Part shown: piece by piece, positions 15,076 through 22,230 of the stretch
Layout of the letters: the number at the start of each line of letters is the position of its first letter
How positions within the stretch are numbered: position 1 is the first letter of the stretch
From: an uncultured Agathobaculum sp.
Lineage (GTDB): Bacteria; Bacillota; Clostridia; Oscillospirales; Butyricicoccaceae
Assembly: GCA_944380945.1 (NCBI GenBank)
Contig: CALWJG010000006.1
Span: 1 to 22,230 of the forward strand
Direction of reading: 5' to 3'
DNA: 22,230 nt
Program-made: the position numbers and the translations under genes
Notes under the pieces: generated by a model
What the model was told of the DNA's origin: nothing
Seen by the model: the letters and a program-made list of their open reading frames with translations, nothing else
Databases searched by the model: none

Positions 15076-18000
15076 TTAACTCCCGCTGTGCTCCCAAACC
15101 GTGCCGGTTTGGAAGAAATACAGCACGCAGCCGCGCACCGGCCGGCCGAAGATCTCGCGCACCGCCAGCGCGTAGGCGTCCAGCTGGGGGCCGTACTGCG
15201 CAGCGCGCGCCGCCAGCCCGGCTTCGGATACGCGGTCGGTCTTGAAATCCAGGATGACATAGCCCTCGGGCGTGTCGATCAGGCAGTCGATGACGCCCTG
15301 CAGCAGCACCTTTTCCCCGGGCGCGTCCGCCGCTGCCGGAAAATACCGCGCCGCGGGCACAAGCACGGAGAATTTGAACTCGCGCCGCACCGGATGGCGC
15401 GCCATCAGCCCGCGGTACAGGTCGGAGGCGAAAAACGCTTCGATTTTGGATGCGTCCACCGCCTTTGCCTGCGCAGGCGACAGGATGCGCTTGTCCGTAA
15501 GCCGTTCGAGCTCGCGCGCCACGCCGCCCGGCGCGGACGCGGCCGAAAACTCGCAGAACTGCATGAACAGATGGTGCGCCGTGCCGACCTCCGCCGGGGT
15601 GAGCCGCCGCTCTTCCTGCAGGAACAGCGGCGCGCGCAGCCTGACCTCGCGGCGCGGGGGCGGGGTCTCCTCCGCCGCCTCGTCCGCACGGTAGCCGCGG
15701 CCGACGCCGGTCGCGGTCAGCTTGCTGGGCAGGTCGGCGAGGCAGGCGTGCGGGTAGTCCAGATACGGCTTGACCGCATACCCCGCCGTCTCCGCTTCGG
15801 CAAAGCGCAGGATCTCCCCCGCTTCGGGCGCGGCAAGCTCCTCCGGCTGATAGACGCGCACGGAAAAGGCGCTGCAGTCCGTGCCGTGCTCGGGCACCTC
15901 AAGGCCGTATTCCTCACGCAGCGCGCGCGTGCACGGATGCCGCAGCAGCGGCGCGACGATCCACGCGAGCGGCGCGCGCACCGCGCCCATGGCGTACTGC
16001 GGCAGCGCGTCGAGCGCGGCAAGCCGCGCCCATTTTTCGAGCGACTTCTGCAGCGTGCCGCTGGCACAGGTGATGATGAGTTTTTCCTTCGCGCGGGTGA
16101 GCGCGACGTACAGCACGCGCAGCTCCTCCGACACCATCTCGCGCCGCAGCTGCACCGCGAGCGCCGTGCGCTCGGCGGTGTCGTACTGCAGGCCGCGGCC
16201 GCGGTCGCGGCACTTTGCGCCAAAGCCCAGCTTCTGGTGCACGAGCACCGGCTCGCGCAGGTCGGATTCGTTGAACTGCTTGGCGCAGTCGGCCACGATG
16301 ACGACCGGAAACTCCAGCCCCTTGGACTTGTGGATGGACAGGATGCGCACCGCACCGCCCGTGGTCTCCGCGCCCACGGTCTGGAAATCCTCTCCGGTCT
16401 CCTGCATGCCGCGCAGCAGGCGCACAAAGGCGAACAGGCCGCGGAAGCCCTGCGCCTCGAACGCGCGCGCCCGCTCGAAAAACGCCAGCAGGTTACTCTG
16501 CCGCTGCGCGCCGTTCGGCAGCGCGCCATACAGGCCGAGCGCACCGGTCTGGTCGTAGATCTCCCACAGCAGGCGGTAGACCGGCTGGTCGCACGCAAAC
16601 GCGCGCAGGTAGTCCAGCCGCTGCAAAAACGCCTCCGCCTTGGGGAAGTCCGCGCGCGCGGCGAGCAGCGCATCGTAGTAGCTCACCTGCCGGTCGACCA
16701 GGCGGATGTCCGCCAGCTCCTGCTCGGTGAACCCGATGAGCGGCGAGCGCAGCACGCCGATCAAATCGACGTCCTGCCGCGGGTTGTCGATCACGCTGAG
16801 GAAGGACGCCATCGTGCCGACCTCGGCGGTCTCGAGCAGGCCGCCGCGCTCCTCCGCGCTCGCGGAGACGCCCGCCTGCTCGAGCGCGGCGATGAACGTG
16901 CGCGCCTTGGTTTTGGGAGAGCGCAGCAGGATGACGATGTCCCCCGGCGTGACCGGGCGCAGCGCGCCCGTGTCCTTGTCGGTCACCGGAAAGCCCTCGT
17001 CCAGCAGCTGCCGGATGCGCGCGGCTGCGAGCCGCGCCTCGAGCGCGGTCTTGTCCGGCGCGTCGTCGTCCTCGCCGAGGTTTGCCGCGTCGACGAGCAG
17101 CACCTCGGTCCGGTAGCGCGGGTTGTCCGCATCCGGATAATAGTCCGCGCCCAGATGCAGGGCTTCGCGGTCGGTGTAGGCGAGATCGCCCACGGTCTCG
17201 CCCATGACGGCGGAAAACAGGTAGTTGCACGCGTCCAGCACCGCCGCGCGCGAGCGGAAGTTCTGCCCCAGGATCACGCGGCGCGGCGCGCTGTCCTGCG
17301 CCGTGTCCGCGTCTGCAAACGCGCGGTATTTCTCCAGAAAGATGGACGGGTCGGCCAGACGGAAGCCATAAATGCTCTGCTTGACGTCGCCCACCATGAA
17401 CAGGTTGGTTTCATTTTGCGACAGCGCGCGGAAGATCGCATCCTGCACCGCGTTGGTGTCCTGATATTCGTCCACCGCGATCTCGGCATAGCCCGCGGCG
17501 AGCGTTTTCGCCAGCGGGGACGGCTGCCCGCCCTCATACAGCAGGCGCACGGCGAAGTGCTCAAGGTCGCCAAAGTCCGCCGCATTGCGCGCGCGCTTGG
17601 CGGCGGAGAACGCGTCGTCGAACGCGTTTACCATATCGCACAGCGCGGCGAGCGCGGGCGCGGTCAGGCCGCGGTCGTACTCCGCCTCCGCCGCGGTGAC
17701 GGTCAGCCACCTGTCGCGGATGGCTTTTGCGGCGGTTTTCCACTCCTCGCGCATGGCCTTGATCTCCTCGAGCAGGGCTTTGTCCTCAAAGCCGCGCACG
17801 GCCTTGAGGCGGTCGAACGAGATCGAGCGCGCGGCCTCGACGCAGGCGTCCCAGTCCCCGCCGCGCAGCGCGTCCAGCAGGCGCTCCGCCTGATGGAGGT
17901 CGCTTGTCAGCGCGGGCAGGTAGGCGCCCGCCAGCTCGTCGACGCCGGTCACCTCGTCCGCCGCCATGCGCAGGAAGGCCGCGCCGTGTTCGGCCGCCGC

Positions 18001-18648
18001 GCGCGCCTGCGCCAGCAGCACGCGGCCGTGCGGCGTATCCATGCCGCGGGCATACAATCCCTCGCGCACCTCCGCGAGGAAGGCGCGCGGGTCGGGGTGC
18101 GCCTGTATCTTTTCGTAAGTGCTCAAAATGACCTCGCCCAGCTTTTTGTCGTCCCGCCCTGCGGCAAGCTGCTCACACAGCGCCAAAAAGCCCTCGTCCC
18201 CGCGCTCGTAGGCCGCGTCAAGCGTCTCCTCGAGCACCTCGGCGCGCAGGATCTTGCCCTCGTTCTCGTCCATCAGGCGGAAGTCGGGCGCGATGCCGAG
18301 CGCCGCCGCCTGCTCGCGCGCGAGCGACAGGCACAGCGCGTGCACGGTCGTGATCTTCGCGCGGTGCACCAGAAACAGCTGGCGGCGCAGGCGCGCGTCC
18401 CGCGGGTCCCTGGCCACCGCCTCGCCCAGCGCCCGGCCGATGCGCTCGCGCATTTCCGCCGCCGCGGCGTTGGTGAAGGTGACGAGCAGCAGGCGGTCGA
18501 TGTCCACCGGGTCGTCCGGATCGGTCAGGCGCGTGATCACGCGCTCGACCAGCACCGCGGTCTTGCCCGAGCCCGCCGCCGCCGAGACGAGCAGCGCGCC
18601 GCCCCGGTTCTGGATGGCGGTCAGCTGGTCTTTTGTCCACTGCGGCAT
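15076..18648 (-). CDS. addA: ATP-dependent helicase/nuclease subunit A
   Basis: AddA is the UvrD-like 3'-5' helicase plus RecB-type nuclease of AddAB, which processes double-strand DNA ends for RecA loading. The 1190-residue product has the family's length. Visible motifs are the Q-motif WTKDQ (4-8), Walker A SAAAGSGKT (22-30), motif Ia VTFTNAAAAEM (56-66), DEYQDTN (393-399), GDVKQSIYGFR (420-430), IHKSKGLEFPVV, and VLYVALTRAKEKL (motif VI). The C-terminal nuclease has GTAHH, then QGVIDCLID with D1121 and LDFKTD with D1134 and K1136. All catalytic residues are present. The ATG shares one base with the addB stop (TGATG), so translation is coupled. The end is followed by the repeat-rich gap and its terminators. 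Confidence 0.97.
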   Translation of the reverse strand: MPQWTKDQLTAIQNRGGALLVSAAAGSGKTAVLVERVITRLTDPDDPVDIDRLLLVTFTNAAAAEMRERIGRALGEAVARDPRDARLRRQLFLVHRAKITTVHALCLSLAREQAAALGIAPDFRLMDENEGKILRAEVLEETLDAAYERGDEGFLALCEQLAAGRDDKKLGEVILSTYEKIQAHPDPRAFLAEVREGLYARGMDTPHGRVLLAQARAAAEHGAAFLRMAADEVTGVDELAGAYLPALTSDLHQAERLLDALRGGDWDACVEAARSISFDRLKAVRGFEDKALLEEIKAMREEWKTAAKAIRDRWLTVTAAEAEYDRGLTAPALAALCDMVNAFDDAFSAAKRARNAADFGDLEHFAVRLLYEGGQPSPLAKTLAAGYAEIAVDEYQDTNAVQDAIFRALSQNETNLFMVGDVKQSIYGFRLADPSIFLEKYRAFADADTAQDSAPRRVILGQNFRSRAAVLDACNYLFSAVMGETVGDLAYTDREALHLGADYYPDADNPRYRTEVLLVDAANLGEDDDAPDKTALEARLAAARIRQLLDEGFPVTDKDTGALRPVTPGDIVILLRSPKTKARTFIAALEQAGVSASAEERGGLLETAEVGTMASFLSVIDNPRQDVDLIGVLRSPLIGFTEQELADIRLVDRQVSYYDALLAARADFPKAEAFLQRLDYLRAFACDQPVYRLLWEIYDQTGALGLYGALPNGAQRQSNLLAFFERARAFEAQGFRGLFAFVRLLRGMQETGEDFQTVGAETTGGAVRILSIHKSKGLEFPVVIVADCAKQFNESDLREPVLVHQKLGFGAKCRDRGRGLQYDTAERTALAVQLRREMVSEELRVLYVALTRAKEKLIITCASGTLQKSLEKWARLAALDALPQYAMGAVRAPLAWIVAPLLRHPCTRALREEYGLEVPEHGTDCSAFSVRVYQPEELAAPEAGEILRFAEAETAGYAVKPYLDYPHACLADLPSKLTATGVGRGYRADEAAEETPPPRREVRLRAPLFLQEERRLTPAEVGTAHHLFMQFCEFSAASAPGGVARELERLTDKRILSPAQAKAVDASKIEAFFASDLYRGLMARHPVRREFKFSVLVPAARYFPAAADAPGEKVLLQGVIDCLIDTPEGYVILDFKTDRVSEAGLAARAAQYGPQLDAYALAVREIFGRPVRGCVLYFFQTGTVWEHSGS

Positions 18649-21600
18649 CAGCCCTCACCCCCTACCTGCTGCCAGAATTCCTCGTCCGACAGATGCCTGA
18701 GCCACCGCGCCTTATCCCCTGCCGTCTCGTCGAACCGGCAGGCCGCGCGGAAATCGCACCAATCGCAGTAGCTCGTGGTTTTGTCCTTTTTGCACGGGTC
18801 GGCGGTCACGCTGCCCGCGCGCAGCTCGCGCCCCATCTCGAGCAGCTTTTCGTGCGTGTAGCGTGCCAGCCGCCCGAACTGCGCCAGATCGGCGACCGCG
18901 GATTTCGTCGCGAGCGTCGGCTCATCCTCGCCTTTTTTGACCTTGACCGTGACCGGGATGAACCGCCCGTCGCCCTCGAGCCCGTGCTCCATCGCCTCGA
19001 GCAGATCCATATCGTCCGACAGCAGGCCGCTGCGGCGCAGCGCCTTGTCGCGCAGGGCGCGCAGCGTGTCCTCGTCCGCGTCGCGCGCGGCGTCGGGCAG
19101 CTCGTCCCGCACCGGCACATACAGCACGCCCGCAGGCACGATCGCATTGAGCTCGGCTTCGAGCCGCCGGCGGTAGCGGTCCAGCCCCTCCTGCTGCAGG
19201 GCGTACAGATAGATGATCAGCTGCATGTTGAGCCCGTACCAGATGTCCGACAGGGAGAACGACTTTTTGCCGCTCTTATAGTCCATCACGCGCAGGTACA
19301 GCCGCCCGTTTTTGATGTAGCCGTCCACGCGGTCCACCTTGCCGGACAGGGACACCGACAGGTCGCCCTCCGCACATTCGACGGGCGGCAGGTCGCCGCC
19401 GCGCGAAAAGTCCACCTCGTAGTCGATGGGCGCAAAATCCGAGACGCGCAGTTCCTCGACCACGTTGCGCAGCACCTGCTCTGCCGTGCGCACAAGGCGG
19501 CTGAACAGATAGCGGAAGCGGGCGGTCTTGTTTTCCAGCCCGCCGAGCTCCTCTCGGACATACTGCCGCACCGCCGCGCGGCAGGCGCGCTTTACCGCCG
19601 CCTCGTCCGCCGCCGCGGCGCCGCCCTCCGCTTTGCCGAGCGCATCCAGCGCATGCTCGAGCACATAGTGCAGGAAGGTGCCGGTCTCGAGCGCGTCAAA
19701 CCGCGCCGCGCGGCGCGGCTTGGCCTTCAGGCCGTACTGCATGAAAAACGCAAACCGGCAGGAGTAAAAGGTGTCCACGCGCGAGGCGGTCAGGTTAAGG
19801 CTTTTGCCGTACAGCCCGTCGATCGTGTGCGGGCTTGTCAGCGGGCCGCGCCCGCGGCGCTGCGCCGCGGCATTGTGGATGCGCACGTCATCCTTATAAT
19901 AGTCATAGGCCGCGCGCACAGCGGGCGAGCGGTCGCCGGACAAATAGGCGCACGCGAGCTCGACCGCAGGCCGCTCGGCCTGCAGGCGGTCGCGCGGCGT
20001 TTCGCTCTGGTGGGCGGAAAACGGCACGGCGGGCAGCAGGTCGCGCACCGTGCTGACATAGTAGGACGGCCGTGTCTCTCCCCCGGCGGCGTCCGTCAGG
20101 TGCCAGGAGAGCAGCAGCTCGTCCGTCGGGCAGGCGACCGCGCGGTACAGCGTCTCCTGCTCCATGAGCAGGCGCTCCGCGCCGTAGGCCTTGAGCTCGA
20201 CGCCGAGCGCATCCAGACCCGCGCGGTCCATATCGCTCAGCAGCGAGGTCCCGCCCGGCGCTTTGGGGATCAGCCCGTCGTTGGCGCCGAGCAGGATGAC
20301 ATATTTGACGTTTTCCGCGCACACGCGCTCGATGTCCCCGCAGGTGACGCGGTCGAGCGACACCGGGATCGATCCCACGTCGTATTCACCCAGCACCAGC
20401 CGGAACAGCTGGGCAAAGCGCTCCGCCGAAAGCGGCGCGTCCCCGCACACCCAGGCAAACTGCTCCATCGCGGAGACCAATATCTCCCACAGCTGGCGGT
20501 ATTCATCCGCGAGCTGCAGGCGGCCCGCCGCCTCATGCGCCGCGGCGCGTTCGCTCATACGGCCGGGCGCGTCCACCGCGAGCAGGAAGTCATACAGCGC
20601 GCGCACGCAGTCCGCCGCGGGCTTTTCGCCCGCCAGCGCCGCGCGCAGCGCCGAAAAGGGCGCGATCGCCCGCGCGCGCAGCGCATTGAGCGCATCCAGC
20701 TGCGCGCGGGTGCGCTCGTCGACCGGCAGGCCGTAGCCGTCCGGATGCTCGGTCCAGTCGCGCTCCCACGCGCCGCCGCGGATGTTCCAGGTGAGCGCAT
20801 AGTTCTCCAGCCGGTCGACCTCGTCCGGCGTCAGCCCCGCCAGCCCGGTCTTGAGACAGCCGAACAGGTCCTCATATTTGAAGTAGGACTGCACCGCATC
20901 CAGCGCGCCGGTCACCAGCGCGAGCGGCGGTCGGGAGAGCAGGTCGGGCTTTTCCGCCTGAAATACCGGCACGTCATACCGCGCCATCGCCATGGCGAGG
21001 AAGGCGGCATAGGGCGCGCTGTCCCGCGCGCAGACCACGAAATCGCGAAAGCGCGCGCCCTCGTCGCGCACCTTGCGGCGGATATAGGCCGCCGCGTGCT
21101 CGCACTCGTCAAAGGGCGAGGCGGCGGCGTACAGGCGCACGCCAGCTGCGTCCTCCTGCGCTGTGCGCACGGGCAGCAGGCTCTGCGCCTCGAGCGCGGC
21201 CAAACCGGCGGGGCGCGCCAGCTTTGCCCCGCCGAAATCCCGCTGTTCCGCGGTCTGGTTGTGCCGTTTCGCCATGCGGGTCAGCGTCTTGACCGTCCGG
21301 CAGCCGGTGATAAACACCTCGGGATAGGCGGCGTCGCAGGTGATCGCCGCGGTCAGCGGCACGCCTGCGGCCAGCATCGCGTCGACCACGCCCAGCTCCT
21401 GCGGCGTAAAGCCGAGGAAGCCGTCCAGATAGACCGCCGCGCCCGCCAGCACATGGCTGCCGCCCAGCCGGTCGCGCAGATGGGTCAGCCGGTCGCGCGG
21501 GTCGGGCAGCGATTCGTCGCACAGGCGCTCGTACGCGGTCAGCAGCTGCGCCAGATCGCTCAGCTTGGCCGCGAGCGCCGCGTCCTCACATGCCGCAGAG

Positions 21601-22016
21601 GCGGCAAACAGCGTTTCGGGCGCGACCGCACAGGTTTTGCACTCATCCACCAGCCGCAGGGCTTCGCGGAGAAGCTCGGGCTTGTCCGCCAGCCCCTGCC
21701 ATGCGGTCAGGCCGCCCTGCACGCGCCGCGCCGCCTGCTGCAGGGTCAGCAGCTGGCCCGCCGGGGTGAGCATCTGCTCCGCCAGCCCGCCGACCTCGGA
21801 AAACACGCGGTCGGCCAGACGCGAAAACGTGAGCACCTCGGCCGTGCGCGCGCCGTGGTTGCCGGTCGCTTCGGCCAGCCGGCGCTCCATCCGGTGCGAA
21901 TGCAGCTCGGGCACGAGCAGGACCTGCCGTCCTTCGCCCCGTTCGCACCGGTCGGCGATCTCCCGCAGTATTGCTGTTGTTTTGCCGCTTGCCGCGCGGC
22001 CGGTCCAGATTCGCAT
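18648..22016 (-). CDS. addB: ATP-dependent helicase/deoxyribonuclease subunit B
   Basis: AddB is the partner subunit of AddAB. In the family it carries a RecB-type nuclease that cuts the other strand, an iron-sulfur cluster, and the inactive helicase fold that reads the Chi site. The product from ATG 22016 has 1122 residues. The Walker A motif GRAASGKT is at 6-13. The nuclease motif is SGKVDRVDGY with D895, then MDYKSGK with D912 and K914. The Fe-S cysteines are C753 (FYSCRF) and C1084, C1087 and C1093 (CDWCDFRAAC), matching the family spacing. An earlier in-frame start at 22070 falls in the -35 box, and 22034 has its binding site too close; AGAGGGG serves 22016. It is first in the addBA operon. 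Confidence 0.96.
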   Translation of the reverse strand: MRIWTGRAASGKTTAILREIADRCERGEGRQVLLVPELHSHRMERRLAEATGNHGARTAEVLTFSRLADRVFSEVGGLAEQMLTPAGQLLTLQQAARRVQGGLTAWQGLADKPELLREALRLVDECKTCAVAPETLFAASAACEDAALAAKLSDLAQLLTAYERLCDESLPDPRDRLTHLRDRLGGSHVLAGAAVYLDGFLGFTPQELGVVDAMLAAGVPLTAAITCDAAYPEVFITGCRTVKTLTRMAKRHNQTAEQRDFGGAKLARPAGLAALEAQSLLPVRTAQEDAAGVRLYAAASPFDECEHAAAYIRRKVRDEGARFRDFVVCARDSAPYAAFLAMAMARYDVPVFQAEKPDLLSRPPLALVTGALDAVQSYFKYEDLFGCLKTGLAGLTPDEVDRLENYALTWNIRGGAWERDWTEHPDGYGLPVDERTRAQLDALNALRARAIAPFSALRAALAGEKPAADCVRALYDFLLAVDAPGRMSERAAAHEAAGRLQLADEYRQLWEILVSAMEQFAWVCGDAPLSAERFAQLFRLVLGEYDVGSIPVSLDRVTCGDIERVCAENVKYVILLGANDGLIPKAPGGTSLLSDMDRAGLDALGVELKAYGAERLLMEQETLYRAVACPTDELLLSWHLTDAAGGETRPSYYVSTVRDLLPAVPFSAHQSETPRDRLQAERPAVELACAYLSGDRSPAVRAAYDYYKDDVRIHNAAAQRRGRGPLTSPHTIDGLYGKSLNLTASRVDTFYSCRFAFFMQYGLKAKPRRAARFDALETGTFLHYVLEHALDALGKAEGGAAAADEAAVKRACRAAVRQYVREELGGLENKTARFRYLFSRLVRTAEQVLRNVVEELRVSDFAPIDYEVDFSRGGDLPPVECAEGDLSVSLSGKVDRVDGYIKNGRLYLRVMDYKSGKKSFSLSDIWYGLNMQLIIYLYALQQEGLDRYRRRLEAELNAIVPAGVLYVPVRDELPDAARDADEDTLRALRDKALRRSGLLSDDMDLLEAMEHGLEGDGRFIPVTVKVKKGEDEPTLATKSAVADLAQFGRLARYTHEKLLEMGRELRAGSVTADPCKKDKTTSYCDWCDFRAACRFDETAGDKARWLRHLSDEEFWQQVGGEG

Positions 22017-22041
22017 GATGCACGCCCCTCTCATGTCCTCC

Positions 22042-22070
22042 ATCATACCATGCCGGCGGCGGACGCGCAA
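22042..22070 (-). promoter_or_regulatory. Promoter of the addBA operon
   Basis: On the minus strand TTGCGC (22070-22065), a 17-nt spacer ending TGG, and TATGAT (22047-22042), an extended -10 promoter with a modest -35. The leader is only about 20 nt. It supports the addB start at 22016. Confidence 0.65.
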
Positions 22071-22093
22071 GGCGCGCCCCCTCCCGGCGCGCC
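22071..22093. repeat. Duplicated 8-bp palindrome between divergent promoters
   Basis: GGCGCGCC occurs twice (22071-22078 and 22086-22093) around CCCTCCC. Each copy is self-complementary, so the pair is both a direct and an inverted repeat. It touches the addB -35 box and ends 12 bp before the tRNA-Phe -35 box. It may be a protein-binding site or a hairpin; no T tract marks it as a terminator. Confidence 0.6.
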
Positions 22094-22105
22094 GGAAAAT
22101 TTCTG

Positions 22106-22134
22106 TTGACTTTTCCGCATGATTCGACTATACT
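22106..22134 (+). promoter_or_regulatory. Sigma-A promoter of tRNA-Phe
   Basis: TTGACT (22106-22111), a 17-nt spacer, and TATACT (22129-22134). The predicted start is about 14 nt upstream of the mature tRNA. It is near consensus, as is usual for a stable RNA. Confidence 0.85.
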
Positions 22135-22155
22135 ATATTAGCGCGCTGCAAAAAC

Positions 22156-22230
22156 GCCTCTGTAGCTCAGTCGGTAGAGCAGGGGACTGAAAATCCCCGT
22201 GTCGGTGGTTCGATTCCGCCCGGAGGCACC
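22156..22230 (+). tRNA. tRNA-Phe (anticodon GAA), cut at the window edge
   Basis: The full cloverleaf is present. The acceptor stem GCCTCTG/CGGAGGC (one G-U pair) joins positions 22156-22162 and 22221-22227. The D arm is GCTC-AGTCGGTA-GAGC. The anticodon arm is GGGGA-CTGAAAA-TCCCC with anticodon GAA. The variable loop is GTGTC, and the T arm is GGTGG-TTCGATT-CCGCC. The discriminator A and CC follow, and the final A of an encoded CCA would be the first base past the window. Further tRNA genes may lie in the same transcript. Confidence 0.96.

Noticed and set aside
14941..22109. Very long open frames on the plus strand opposite addA and addB (over 1,100 codons each)
   Set aside because: They are antisense shadows in GC-rich DNA. 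Their translations are low-complexity, rich in Arg, Ala and Gln, match no family, and lack ribosome binding sites, while the minus strand encodes complete AddA and AddB.
22135..22230. Integrated element at tRNA-Phe
   Set aside because: tRNA genes are common integration sites, but nothing on the left side resembles an integrase or duplicated tRNA end, and the right side is outside the window.

Overview
The window comes from a GC-rich, low-GC-lineage-style Firmicute, most likely a member of the Clostridia near the Oscillospirales. This is inferred from the dgt-dnaG-rpoD gene order, the AddAB rather than RecBCD type of recombination nuclease, strong GGAGG ribosome binding sites, sigma-A promoters with AT-rich boxes set in very GC-rich DNA, and a Clostridia-style IMP dehydrogenase. 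It is a core-genome stretch: no transposase, phage gene, CRISPR array or toxin-antitoxin pair is visible. Except for murD and a tRNA gene at the right edge, everything is on the minus strand.

Layout, left to right. RNase P RNA (13-349, minus) and murD (454-1815, plus) leave from a very compact divergent promoter. A bidirectional hairpin terminator (1826-1855) separates murD from the end of the macromolecular-synthesis operon, transcribed leftward as dgt-like dNTP triphosphohydrolase, DNA primase and the housekeeping sigma factor. Next, still leftward, come rpmE (ribosomal protein L31), hflX (ribosome-associated GTPase) and a YigZ/IMPACT-family gene. Upstream lies a MATE transporter overlapping luxS by 4 nt, with its own promoter and a leader hairpin. 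Further upstream are a HAD-family phosphatase, a CLC-family anion transporter with CLC-F-like features, and a small nucleotidyltransferase, then guaB (IMP dehydrogenase) with a clear promoter. A 497-base gap (14579-15075) is full of inverted repeats and terminators and may encode a small RNA. The right third is the addB-addA operon (recombination and repair helicase-nuclease) with its promoter, divergent from tRNA-Phe(GAA), which runs to the last base.

Functional themes are replication, transcription and nucleotide pools (dgt, dnaG, rpoD, guaB), ribosome upkeep (rpmE, hflX, tRNA-Phe, rnpB), wall synthesis (murD), double-strand-break repair (addAB), and methyl-cycle or AI-2 chemistry coupled to an exporter (MATE-luxS). 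No wholly new system stands out. The items most worth following are the translationally coupled MATE-luxS pair with its leader hairpin, the structured gap between addA and guaB, and the CLC-F-like transporter without a visible fluoride riboswitch.
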